From SZAS-103 sp043747745 (GTDB lineage: Bacteria; Pseudomonadota; Gammaproteobacteria; Xanthomonadales; Xanthomonadaceae), in NCBI GenBank assembly GCA_043747745.1, contig JAYTOP010000023.1, positions 1 through 38,890 of the forward strand: DNA of 38,890 nt. Direction: 5' to 3'. Shown in pieces: positions 1-9,379 of the stretch (positions within the stretch are counted from its first letter, which is position 1; every line of letters starts with the position of its first letter). The position numbers and the translations under genes were made by a program. The notes beneath the pieces were generated by a model, which saw only the letters and a program-made list of their open reading frames with translations, was not told where the DNA came from and did not search any database.

Positions 1-1756
<1,756 letters not shown>

Positions 1757-1783
1757 GGGTGTGCCGCGAGAAGTAGACCTAGC

Positions 1784-1814
1784 ATTATATCGTAGCCAGG
1801 GGCTCCGATCCCAA
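1784..1814 (-). promoter_or_regulatory. Putative rpoD promoter
   Basis: On the minus strand a perfect -10 box TATAAT lies at 1789-1784. The best -35 match is TTGGGA at 1814-1809 with a long 19-bp spacer. Transcription would start near 1777, about 20 nt upstream of the rpoD ATG. The -10 is seen directly; the -35 assignment is weak. Confidence 0.5.
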
Positions 1815-1870
1815 GTGCTTGACTGGAAAGGGCTTGCGCAGGTTCAGCGAGGGTTCGGGGGACGAATCGC

Positions 1871-2308
1871 TCAGGCGCGCAGCAGGAACGTCGCCGGTCC
1901 ATCGTTGATCAGCTCGACCATCATATGGGCACCGTAGCGGCCGATTTCCACCACCGGATGCGACCCGCGAGCAATATCGACGAGGCGGTCGAAGCAACGC
2001 AATCCGATCTCGGGAGAGGCCGCTGTCGAAAACCCCGGGCGCATGCCCTTGCGGGTGTCGGCCGCGAGGGTGAACTGGCTGACCAACAGCAGTCCACCAC
2101 CGGTGTCTGCGAGCGAGCGATTCATGCGTCCGTCGCCATCATCGAACACCCGATAGCCGAGCAAACGCGCGCACATCCGCTGCGCCTGCGTTTCGTCGTC
2201 GCCGGGTTCGATCGCGACCAGGGCCAGCAATCCGGGGCCGATCGCGCCGACGCTTTCATCGGCGACGCGGACTTCAGCGCGGGTCACGCGCTGAATCAGG
2301 GAGAGCAT
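1871..2308 (-). CDS. dtd: D-aminoacyl-tRNA deacylase (Dtd)
   Basis: Dtd hydrolyses D-amino acids (and glycine) mischarged onto tRNA, a cytoplasmic proofreading step. The 145-residue protein has the usual length and both active-site signatures of the DTD fold: SQFTLAADT near residues 77-85 and, close to the C terminus, NDGPATFLL, which fits the NxGPxT motif forming the cross-subunit Gly-cisPro pocket. The start MLSLIQRVTRAEV matches the family N terminus, so ATG 2308 is accepted although no clear Shine-Dalgarno precedes it. It lies upstream of rpoD on the same strand with a 114-bp gap holding the rpoD promoter, and is divergent from the lipid A acyltransferase gene. Confidence 0.95.
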   Translation of the reverse strand: MLSLIQRVTRAEVRVADESVGAIGPGLLALVAIEPGDDETQAQRMCARLLGYRVFDDGDGRMNRSLADTGGGLLLVSQFTLAADTRKGMRPGFSTAASPEIGLRCFDRLVDIARGSHPVVEIGRYGAHMMVELINDGPATFLLRA

Positions 2309-2382
2309 GGGCAGGACGGGCTGGGCATCGGCGCATGCTGCGCGTCACGCCCGATGATGGTCAAGAATGCAGGGAGTGCACA

Positions 2383-2415
2383 CAGGCGTCAGGAACGCCT
2401 GCAGCCGTTTAGACT
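2383..2415 (+). promoter_or_regulatory. Putative lpxL promoter with hairpin over the -35 region; leaderless start likely
   Basis: A TAGACT -10-like box occupies 2410-2415, exactly 6 nt before the ATG at 2422, so transcription would begin at or next to the start codon. Just upstream, CAGGCGT (2383-2389) and ACGCCTG (2395-2401) form a perfect 7-bp inverted repeat around a 5-nt spacer, covering the position expected for the -35. It could be an operator; there is no direct evidence for a bound protein. Confidence 0.4.
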
Positions 2416-2421
2416 CGCCGC

Positions 2422-3357
2422 ATGCGCATCGCCGACATCGCTGGAACCCTGCTGTACGCACTCGCCTCGATCATCGGGCGGCTGCCGCTGCGCATGCTGC
2501 ATAGGCTGGGCGATGCGGCGGCGTGGTTGTCGCGCGTGCTGAACCTGCGCGAGGCGCGCGTGGCACGACGCAATCTGGAGCTCGTGTATCCGCAACGCGA
2601 TGCCCCGGCGCGCCAGCAATTGTTGCGCGCGGTCTTGCGGGAAACCGGACGCGGCGCGTTTGAAACACTGCGCTTCTGGACGCGCAGCGAACGCGACAAT
2701 CTGCACCTGATCGACAACGTGCGCGGACTTGCGTTGTTCGACGCCGCACTCGCATCCGGGAAAGGCCTGATCATCGCCGCGCCGCATTACGGCAATTGGG
2801 AGCTGTTGAACCAGTGGCTGGCCGCGCGCACACCGATCACGGTGCTGTATCGACGACCGGAGCATCCATCCGGCGAGGCGTTCCTGCGGCGCGTGCGCGG
2901 ACGCGCGAACGTGCGCCAGCTACCCGCCGAGGGCGCAGCAATGCGCGGGTTATTCAAGGCTCTCCAGGCCGGCGGCGTGGTCGGCATCCTGCCCGACCAG
3001 CAGCCCAAGGCTGGCGATGGTGTGTTTGTGCCGTTCTTCGGCATGGACGCATTGAGCATGACCCTGCTGCCGCGGCTCGCACAACGCACCGGCGCGACCG
3101 TGCTGTTCGCGGTTGCCGAGCGTCGTTATGGCTCTCCTCGCAAATCGGGAAGCCCGCGTTTCGATGTGCATCTGGTTCCTGCGCCATCCGCAATGCGCGA
3201 CCCGGATCTACAAATCGCGGTGGCTGCCATGAACGCCGCCGTGCAGACAATCGCCGAGCGCGATCCGACCCAATACCAGTGGACCTACAAGCGCTACAGC
3301 CAGCGTCCACCGAACCCCGGTGAAACGAATCCCTACGCTGCGGGACCGTCGCCATGA
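2422..3357 (+). CDS. lpxL: Lipid A biosynthesis acyltransferase, LpxL/HtrB-type
   Basis: A 311-residue member of the lysophospholipid/LPS acyltransferase family (LpxL/LpxM), which adds a secondary acyl chain to Kdo-lipid A or its precursor at the cytoplasmic face of the inner membrane. A hydrophobic N-terminal segment (TLLYALASIIGR) fits membrane anchoring. The catalytic HX4(D/E) motif is visible as H122-YGNW-E127 in APHYGNWELLN, followed by the family block GVVGILPDQQPKAGDGVFVPF. Length matches LpxL. No Shine-Dalgarno is present; a TAGACT box ends 6 nt before the ATG. The stop overlaps the next start (ATGA at 3354-3357), coupling it to the WaaE-like glycosyltransferase, so the operon probably finishes lipid A and core. 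LpxL versus LpxM (lauroyl, myristoyl or other chain) cannot be decided from sequence alone. Confidence 0.9.
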   Translation: MRIADIAGTLLYALASIIGRLPLRMLHRLGDAAAWLSRVLNLREARVARRNLELVYPQRDAPARQQLLRAVLRETGRGAFETLRFWTRSERDNLHLIDNVRGLALFDAALASGKGLIIAAPHYGNWELLNQWLAARTPITVLYRRPEHPSGEAFLRRVRGRANVRQLPAEGAAMRGLFKALQAGGVVGILPDQQPKAGDGVFVPFFGMDALSMTLLPRLAQRTGATVLFAVAERRYGSPRKSGSPRFDVHLVPAPSAMRDPDLQIAVAAMNAAVQTIAERDPTQYQWTYKRYSQRPPNPGETNPYAAGPSP

Positions 3358-4121
3358 GCGCACCGCTGCCATTGACCGGCGTGGTGATCGCGAAGAACGA
3401 GGCCGGCCGCATCGGCCGCTGCGTCGCGTCGATGGCACGCGTCTGCGCCGAAGTCTGGGTTCTCGACTCGGGGTCGACCGACGCGACCGTGCTCGAAGCC
3501 GAAGCCGCAGGCGCGCGCGCGCGACAGCAGGATTGGCTCGGGTTTTCCGCGCAGAAGAACGCCGCGATCGCGCTCGCGACGCAACCCTGGGTGTTGTTGC
3601 TGGACGCAGACGAATGGCTCGGCGATGGCGCGGAAGCCGCGCTGCGCGGGCTGTTTGCCGAGCGTGCGATCGAGCGCGCCGACGTGTGGGAACTGGAGCG
3701 CCGCACGCATTTTCTCGGTGTCGAACTCAACCACGGCGGCTGGGGTCGCGAAGGCGTCGAACGCCTGTTCCGCAACGACCTGCGTTATCTGCCCGCCGAG
3801 GTACACGAGAAGCTGGATCTGCGCGGCCGTCGCGTTGCGCATCTGCGCGCACGCATCGAACACGACACCGCGCGATCGCTGAACGACTATCGCAGCAAGC
3901 TCGCGCGCTACGCGACGCTGTGGGCGCAGCAGAAAAATGCGGAGGGCCGTCGCGCCGGCGTATTCGCTGCATCGCTGCATGCAACAAGTTACTGGCTGAA
4001 AAACTACGTGGTGCGCGGCGGCTTTCTCGACGGCGCGAAGGCGCGTGTCTATCACGCCTGCCATGCGCGCTATGTGTTCGACAAATACCAGTCATTGCGT
4101 GGATTATCAGGTGGCCGATGA
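3354..4121 (+). CDS. Glycosyltransferase family 2, WaaE/KdtX-type LPS core glucosyltransferase
   Basis: A 255-residue GT-A-fold glycosyltransferase. The N terminus LTGVVIAKNEAGRIGRCV, the VLDSGSTDAT nucleotide-sugar motif and the metal-binding D84-A-D86 (LLLDADEW) give the GT2 core. The later blocks NHGGWGREGVERLF and VHEKLDL are typical of the WaaE/KdtX group, which adds glucose (beta-1,4) to the inner-core heptose of lipopolysaccharide. It overlaps lpxL by 4 bp (ATGA) and its own stop overlaps an ATG at 4118, so it is translated as part of the LPS block. The enzyme acts at the cytoplasmic face of the inner membrane. The family is clear; the sugar and acceptor are inferred from resemblance and context. 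Confidence 0.85.
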   Translation: MSAPLPLTGVVIAKNEAGRIGRCVASMARVCAEVWVLDSGSTDATVLEAEAAGARARQQDWLGFSAQKNAAIALATQPWVLLLDADEWLGDGAEAALRGLFAERAIERADVWELERRTHFLGVELNHGGWGREGVERLFRNDLRYLPAEVHEKLDLRGRRVAHLRARIEHDTARSLNDYRSKLARYATLWAQQKNAEGRRAGVFAASLHATSYWLKNYVVRGGFLDGAKARVYHACHARYVFDKYQSLRGLSGGR

Positions 4122-4214
4122 CGCCCGATCCGGGCGCGCCGAACGCATTGTGGCCGCTGCCTGCGCACACGCCCCAGCAATTCAGTAACATCCATGCGGC
4201 GCGAGCCTACGCAC

Positions 4215-4337
4215 ATGACCCTTCCCGACCACCACCTCGATCTCGGCTGCGGCAAGTTTCCGCGCAATCGGAATGCGCGCAACCAGTTGTCGGGCTGGTC
4301 GCCGACGTTCCAACTACGCCGGACTCCCGGCACGTGA
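4215..4337 (+). pseudogene. Remnant of a SAM-dependent methyltransferase N terminus
   Basis: A 40-codon frame from ATG 4215 to TGA 4335-4337 encodes MTLPDHHLDLGCGKFPRN and a short tail. HLDLGCGKFPRN is a near-perfect motif I (S-adenosylmethionine-binding loop) of the class I methyltransferases found next to glycosyltransferases in LPS and O-antigen loci, where the loop begins the protein and is followed by a glycine-valine-aspartate strand. Here homology-like sequence stops after about 27 residues (ARNQLSG), the next residues look random, and the frame ends. The rest of a normal protein of about 200 residues is absent. Its TGA overlaps the ATG of the following glycosyltransferase (TGATG), so it may still work as a leader peptide for coupling. 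I read it as an internal deletion that removed most of a methyltransferase gene; an expressed 40-residue peptide cannot be excluded. Confidence 0.7.
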
Positions 4338-5329
4338 TGAGTGCCGACGGCATTGCGCCCGGATCGATCGCGACGACGTTGTTGGTGATCGCGTATCGCA
4401 TGCGCGACACCATCGCCGAAGCGATCGCCTCAGCGCTCGCGCAGACGGTCGCATGCGAGATCATCGTTTCCGACGATTGCTCGGGTGATGGAACACTCGA
4501 AGCCGCGCAAGTGGCGATCCCGGACGACGTCGGGCCGCATCGCATTAGCGTGCGCAGTACTCCGCAGAATCTCGGTCTGTGCGGTCATCTCAACGAACTC
4601 GCGGGCATCGCGCGCGGCGACGTGCTGGTGTTCCTTGCGGGCGACGACGTGGCCTATCCTCAGCGCGTCGAACGCCTGCTTGCGGAAATGGCCGCACACC
4701 CGAATGCGATGGTCGTGGGCTCATCGGTGGACGATATCGATCCCGCCGGCAAGATCATCGCGCAACGGACACGCGGCCTGCCGGAACGACTCGACCAGCG
4801 CTGGTTCCTGCGGCGCGGCAAGCTGCAAACAGTGCTCGGCGCGTCGATGGCCGTGCGGCGATCGTTGATCGCCGATCTGCCTCCACTTCAGGGCATGGTC
4901 GAAGACAATATGCTCAGCCTGCGCGCTGCGTTGCTAGGCACGTGCCGATGCATTCCCGATGCGCTGCTCGGCTACCGACTCCACGATCACAACCTGAACG
5001 ACTGGATGTTCGATCGCAGTGAAAACAACTATGCCGCGTACGAGCGCCGCAACCGGCGCGTGCTCGCGATGTATCGCGGCATCGCCGCCGATCAGGAACG
5101 CTGCGTTGCCGCCAGCCCGAGCCTGCCCGAGGAGCGTCGGCGGCTCGGACTGGAGTTGGCGCGCATGTACCGGCTTGAGGCCGAGATGCGCGAAGCCGTG
5201 CTCGATCGACCGCGCTATCAGTGGCTAGGGCCGCTTTGGCGCGGCTTGAAACATCCCGGCCTGCGTCGCAAGAGTGCCGAACGCGCGTTGAAAATCCTGC
5301 TGCCGCGACGCTGGTTCGGGCGGAGTTAG
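4337..5329 (+). CDS. Glycosyltransferase family 2
   Basis: A 330-residue GT2 enzyme. From the chosen start (MSADGIAPGSIATTLLVIAYRM) the GT-A signatures follow at normal positions: IIVSDDCSGDGT with D46-D47, LCGHLNELAGIARGDVLVFL, and the metal-binding AGDDV with D103-D104. QTVLGASMAVRR and MVEDNMLSLRAALLG form the acceptor half. An in-frame ATG at 4118 overlaps the stop of the previous gene, but the 73 extra residues it adds look like unconstrained sequence and cross the methyltransferase remnant in another frame, so ATG 4337 (TGATG overlap with the remnant's stop) is preferred. Its TAG (5327-5329) overlaps the TAA of the convergent glycosyltransferase. Probably an LPS or O-chain sugar transferase; donor and acceptor are unknown. 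Confidence 0.82.
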   Translation: MSADGIAPGSIATTLLVIAYRMRDTIAEAIASALAQTVACEIIVSDDCSGDGTLEAAQVAIPDDVGPHRISVRSTPQNLGLCGHLNELAGIARGDVLVFLAGDDVAYPQRVERLLAEMAAHPNAMVVGSSVDDIDPAGKIIAQRTRGLPERLDQRWFLRRGKLQTVLGASMAVRRSLIADLPPLQGMVEDNMLSLRAALLGTCRCIPDALLGYRLHDHNLNDWMFDRSENNYAAYERRNRRVLAMYRGIAADQERCVAASPSLPEERRRLGLELARMYRLEAEMREAVLDRPRYQWLGPLWRGLKHPGLRRKSAERALKILLPRRWFGRS

Positions 5330-6285
5330 TGCGCGTTCGCACCATCGATCGCGGCGATCCTTCGGGCGCGCCGCAACTTCCGCAACAGCCGCGTCTGCAT
5401 TTTCAGCGCATCCATCGCAGGGATGCCCTTCCAGCGCGGCAGCACGCGCCGTTGCTGCCATAACAACTGCATCAGCGCAGCGTTGCGACCCAGGTCGATC
5501 GCGCTGCGCAACGCATCGGCGAATGCCCCCGCGAGATCGCCATCGCGCAATGCCATAGCCGAATAGGCGCGCATCAGTGCATGCCGCTGTTCGAGCCATG
5601 CACGACTCGCAGCCGCTTCGCGCGATGCGCCATCGCCGGATTTGCCCATCGGAGAATGCGCGCTCCCATGCCGACGAAAACGCACCAGCGATTCATCCAG
5701 GTAGCGGACCCCATTGCGGCCTGCGGCGCACAGCGCCAACCACCAGTCGTGATAAACATCCATCGGAAACGACCGCACTTTTTCAAACAGCTCGCGACGC
5801 AGCAACATCGCATGGCCGGACACCGAATTCGTAAACAGGAACGCGACCGGATTGCGTCCGGCAAGCATCTCCATCTGGCTGGAAATGCAGCGGTCCATTG
5901 CTAGTCCCTGCGCATCCATGTAGTCCGAATTGCAGTAGGCCGCATCGCACGACCCGATGATCGCAAGCAGACGGCTCAATTTGTCCGGATGCCAGATGTC
6001 GTCCTGGTCGCACGGCGCGATGAAGTCGCCATTCGACAAGGCCATTGCGCGTTCAAAACTCGCGGTCGGACCGAGGTTGCATGCGTTGTCGAAGCAGCGG
6101 ATGCGCGGATCTTGCGCTGCGTATTCCCGCAGGATTGCGCGGGTCTGGTCGCTTGAGCCGTCGTCGACCGCGACGATCTCGAAAGCCACATCGTGCTGGG
6201 AAAGCAGCGAATCCAGTTGCTCGCGCAAGTACGGGGCTCCGTTGTAGGTGCACAAGGCGATGGAGATCAATGAGGTCGCGTTCAA
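5326..6285 (-). CDS. Glycosyltransferase family 2, rhamnosyltransferase-like, with TTG start
   Basis: A 319-residue GT2 protein beginning MNATSLISIALCTYNGAPYL. D41-D42 lie in VAVDDGSSDQT and the D93-Q-D95-D96 cluster lies in APCDQDDIWHPDKL, a combination common in WcaA/rhamnosyltransferase-like enzymes of O-antigen synthesis. Between the upstream stop and the GT core there is no ATG; TTG at 6285 fits, because AAGGA sits 9 nt upstream and the TTG overlaps the TGA of the membrane glycosyltransferase (TTGA). It is the last gene of the def-fmt-rsmB-GT-GT run. Its TAA (5328-5326) overlaps the TAG of the convergent GT2, leaving no room for a terminator. Substrate is unknown; a role in surface glycan assembly is inferred from family and neighbours. 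Confidence 0.85.
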   Translation of the reverse strand: MNATSLISIALCTYNGAPYLREQLDSLLSQHDVAFEIVAVDDGSSDQTRAILREYAAQDPRIRCFDNACNLGPTASFERAMALSNGDFIAPCDQDDIWHPDKLSRLLAIIGSCDAAYCNSDYMDAQGLAMDRCISSQMEMLAGRNPVAFLFTNSVSGHAMLLRRELFEKVRSFPMDVYHDWWLALCAAGRNGVRYLDESLVRFRRHGSAHSPMGKSGDGASREAAASRAWLEQRHALMRAYSAMALRDGDLAGAFADALRSAIDLGRNAALMQLLWQQRRVLPRWKGIPAMDALKMQTRLLRKLRRARRIAAIDGANAH

Positions 6286-7982
6286 TCGCCGAAATCCTTG
6301 TCTGTTGCCGTGCTCCTTGCATCCGGATCGTCGCGACAATCCGGCTTCCATGCGTCGCCTGGAACCAGCCACCAGCGCCGACGATTGGCGACGCCGACGA
6401 ATTCCGAACGGCTGCGATCCACGCACGCACCGAGTGCGTCTTCGAGCACGAACAGCCAGCGATGTTGTGGCGACTGCGACTGCCATGCGCTGCCCGCAGC
6501 GCGTTGCTCGGCCCATGGTCTGGTGAATCCGAATGTTGCCGCCGGCCGTTCGGCTTGCAGCAGGTTCTGTTCCTTCCACGCGACCATGCCGAGCTGCCCA
6601 TCTACGCCGATGCGGCGATCGACATGCTCCATCAACGCATTCGCCGAACTGAATGCGTTGAGCAGCGGATAGCCGACCAATCCGTACAACATCCATACGC
6701 CGCCAAGCATCCACGCCAGCGCAACACCAGCGCGACGGCGTTGCCACAACAACGCGGCCGCGCTCCATGCGCCCATCGCGGCGAGCATGCCGCCGATCGC
6801 ATGCGCCTGGTCGATGCCGATGCCGCGTCCGTCCATCACGCGTTTGAGCAGGTGCGCGTTGCCGCCGACGATGCCAAGCCCAGCCACCAGCAGCAGCACG
6901 CTGAGCATTGCTCCGAACGTCCATGCGACACGGCGCGGCCAAGCCTTGCGCAACAGCCCGGGCAGCAGCGGCGCGAACGCGAGCGCGGCCATCGGCAGCG
7001 CTGGCAGGATGTACACATCGCGCTTGCCGCTCGGAATCGAGAAGAAGAGCACGATCATCGCCCACCACGCCAGTGGCAGCAGATAGCGCGGATCGCGCCG
7101 ACGCAAACGTCGTGCCCATGCCGGAATCGCCCACGGCAAGGCGAAGATCAGCGGCGCCCAACTGAGCATCACCAGCAACTGGTACCACCACGGCTGCACA
7201 TGCGCCCACGAATCGGCGTAACGCTGCGCGGTCTGGTGGAACAGGATGTTGTGCGCGTACGCGGCATACGCCGGATCGCCACTGGCATGCACCGCAAGCA
7301 ACATCGGCACCAGCCACAACGCGATCGCCACGATCAGCAGCAGTGGCCCAAGCCAGAATTTCGGATCGCGCAGATGCAGTCGCACCCCCGTCCAGCCTTG
7401 CAGGCTTGCATACGCCGCAGGCAGCAACATCAGGATGGCGAGCACACCGACGCCCTTGGTGATCACGCCGATGCCCGCAGCGAACCAGCCGATCATCCAC
7501 CAACGCCAGTCCGGTCCGCGCAGGACGTGGCGGATCAATCCGTAGTTGGCGAGCGTGATCCAGAACGTGACCAGCGGATCGATCTGCGCCTTCTTCGACT
7601 GGTAGGCGAATTGCACTGCGAACAGCAGCGCATACCCCGCATACAACCCGATCTTGTGCGACCACAACCGTCGACCGAGGTCGTACACGCAGGCGACGCT
7701 ACCCAGCGCGGCAAGCAGGGACGGCAGCAGGAATGCGATCCGCCATTCGCGCGTGAACAGATGGCCGATCGCCTGCAGCCACATGAACAATGGCGGTTTA
7801 TCGGCGTACAGCTCGTTGCCGCGATGCGGAAACAGCCACTGGCCGCTATCGATCATCTGCTTTGCGACCAACGCAAAGCGCGGCTCGTCGGCCGGCCACG
7901 GATCGCGCAGGCCGATACCGCTGCCGATCGCCAGCAGCGTTGCAAACAGCAGGATCCATTGATCGCGGCGCACGGAGTTCAT
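6282..7982 (-). CDS. Membrane glycosyltransferase, ArnT/dolichyl-phosphate-mannosyltransferase (GT83/GT39) superfamily
   Basis: A 566-residue polytopic inner-membrane protein. The N terminus carries one transmembrane helix (ILLFATLLAIGSGIGL) followed by DPWPADEPRFALVAKQM, the conserved acidic loop of ArnT-like transferases. LYADKPPLFMWLQAIG and many later hydrophobic helices (for example KGVGVLAILMLLPAAYASL) follow, then a C-terminal periplasmic part. Family members use undecaprenyl- or polyprenyl-phosphate-linked sugars as donors; ArnT itself adds L-Ara4N to lipid A. Length (about 550 in ArnT) and the lipid A and LPS genes on the facing strand support a lipid A or glycan modification role, but no arn genes for Ara4N synthesis are in the window, so the donor sugar is open. 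It follows rsmB by 29 bp and overlaps the GT2 start by TTGA. Confidence 0.8.
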   Translation of the reverse strand: MNSVRRDQWILLFATLLAIGSGIGLRDPWPADEPRFALVAKQMIDSGQWLFPHRGNELYADKPPLFMWLQAIGHLFTREWRIAFLLPSLLAALGSVACVYDLGRRLWSHKIGLYAGYALLFAVQFAYQSKKAQIDPLVTFWITLANYGLIRHVLRGPDWRWWMIGWFAAGIGVITKGVGVLAILMLLPAAYASLQGWTGVRLHLRDPKFWLGPLLLIVAIALWLVPMLLAVHASGDPAYAAYAHNILFHQTAQRYADSWAHVQPWWYQLLVMLSWAPLIFALPWAIPAWARRLRRRDPRYLLPLAWWAMIVLFFSIPSGKRDVYILPALPMAALAFAPLLPGLLRKAWPRRVAWTFGAMLSVLLLVAGLGIVGGNAHLLKRVMDGRGIGIDQAHAIGGMLAAMGAWSAAALLWQRRRAGVALAWMLGGVWMLYGLVGYPLLNAFSSANALMEHVDRRIGVDGQLGMVAWKEQNLLQAERPAATFGFTRPWAEQRAAGSAWQSQSPQHRWLFVLEDALGACVDRSRSEFVGVANRRRWWLVPGDAWKPDCRDDPDARSTATDKDFGD

Positions 7983-8011
7983 CGCGAAACGATAGCAAAC
8001 GCGCGGCGCAA

Positions 8012-9379
8012 TCACTGCGCGGCGTTCTTCCCCAGCAATGCGTAGTAGAAACCATCCATGCCATCGTCGCCAGGCAAACGCTGGCGACCAGGATGGGCGG
8101 CGCGTCCGTACTGCGTTCCCAGCGACAACTCGGAAGCATCGTCGGTGCGTACGAGAAACGCGGCGACGCGCTCGGCATTCTCTGCGCGCAGGATCGAGCA
8201 GGTCGCGTACAACAACCGTCCGCTCGGCTTCAGCGTGCGCCAGAGCGCATCGAGCAGGCGATCCTGGGTTGCCATCAATGCAACGAGATCGGATTCGCGC
8301 CGATGCCATTTGATGTCGGGCTGGCGGCGCAGGATGCCGGTCGCCGAACACGGCGCATCGAGCAGCACGGCATCGAACGATTCACCATCCCACCATGCGT
8401 CGAGGTCGGCAGCGTCGGCCGTTTTCAACGTCGCGCGCTCATCAAGTCGCAGGCGTTTCAGCGCCGCATCCACCCGCTCCAACCGCTCACCATCGCTGTC
8501 GATCGCGATCAGCGCGATGTCCGCGACTTCGAGCAGCGCGGCAGTCTTGCCGCCCGGCGCGCAGCATGCATCCAGCACGCGTTCGCCTTCGCGCGGGGCA
8601 AGCGCTGCAATCGCAAGTTGCGCAGCGGCGTCCTGCACCGACACCATGCCTTCACCCCAGCCCGGCAAGCGCTCGGGTGCAGCGCCTTGGTCGAGCCGCA
8701 GCGCATGCGCTGGCCATTCGGGCGATTCGGATGCGATGTCCGCAGCGAGCAAGGTTTGCGCGTAGGTCGCGCGAGGATTGTTCGTGCAATCCAGCACGCG
8801 CGGATTCACCCGCAACCACAACGGCGCGATGGTATTTCCCGCTGCTAGCAACGCGTCATGATCGTCCGGCCAATCGGCGCGCAAGCGCGCGGCCAGCCAG
8901 TCGGGATACGAATGCACGATCGCCAGCTTGTCGCTGACTGGCCACGGCTCGCACGACGCGCGCCGCAGCAATGCGTTGACGAGCCCGACGAACGCAGGCC
9001 GACGCAGCAAGCGCGCCGCTTCAGCGGTGGACGACACCGCCGCATGCGCCGGCAATGCGAGCGCATCGAGCTGCGCCAACCCTGCCAGCAACAACGCTTC
9101 GACAACGTGCTCGCGCGCAGGCAACGGCTTGTCCATCCACTGCGACAACGCATGCCGATAACGCCGCAGATGACGCAGCGCGTGGAAACAGATCGCCTCG
9201 ACCAACGCGCGATCGCGCACATCGGGAATGCCTTTCAGCGACTCGGCGAGCACCACTTTGAGCGAACGTCCATCGTGCAGCACCGCGTCGATCGCGCGGG
9301 CAGCAGCGGCGCGTGCGGCGGCGCCGATATCGTTCGTTCCGGGTTTTGGCTGCGATGTCTTCATGCGCGAGGTTTTCAT
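8012..9379 (-). CDS. rsmB: 16S rRNA (cytosine-967-C5)-methyltransferase RsmB
   Basis: RsmB (Fmu/Sun) methylates C967 of 16S rRNA using S-adenosylmethionine. The 455-residue frame has the NusB-like RNA-binding domain (about 20-150, including VRDRALVEAICFHALRHLRR) and then the Rossmann methyltransferase: VLDACCAPGGKTAAL (SAM loop), the catalytic DAPCSATGILRRQPDIKW and LLYATCSI (second conserved Cys). ATG 9379 overlaps the fmt stop as ATGA and is used here; an in-frame ATG at 9364 would shorten the protein by five residues. Sequence, length and position after fmt are typical of gammaproteobacteria. Confidence 0.95.
   Translation of the reverse strand: MKTSRMKTSQPKPGTNDIGAAARAAAARAIDAVLHDGRSLKVVLAESLKGIPDVRDRALVEAICFHALRHLRRYRHALSQWMDKPLPAREHVVEALLLAGLAQLDALALPAHAAVSSTAEAARLLRRPAFVGLVNALLRRASCEPWPVSDKLAIVHSYPDWLAARLRADWPDDHDALLAAGNTIAPLWLRVNPRVLDCTNNPRATYAQTLLAADIASESPEWPAHALRLDQGAAPERLPGWGEGMVSVQDAAAQLAIAALAPREGERVLDACCAPGGKTAALLEVADIALIAIDSDGERLERVDAALKRLRLDERATLKTADAADLDAWWDGESFDAVLLDAPCSATGILRRQPDIKWHRRESDLVALMATQDRLLDALWRTLKPSGRLLYATCSILRAENAERVAAFLVRTDDASELSLGTQYGRAAHPGRQRLPGDDGMDGFYYALLGKNAAQ

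Noticed and set aside
4118..4336. N-terminal extension of the GT2 gene from ATG 4118
   Set aside because: The ATG overlaps the previous stop, but the 73 added residues are Pro/Arg/Ala-rich without similarity to GT2 N termini, and the real GT core begins right after ATG 4337.
6045..8045. Long plus-strand frame opposite the ArnT-like gene
   Set aside because: Arg/Gln/His-rich shadow; the minus strand encodes a clean multi-helix membrane protein.
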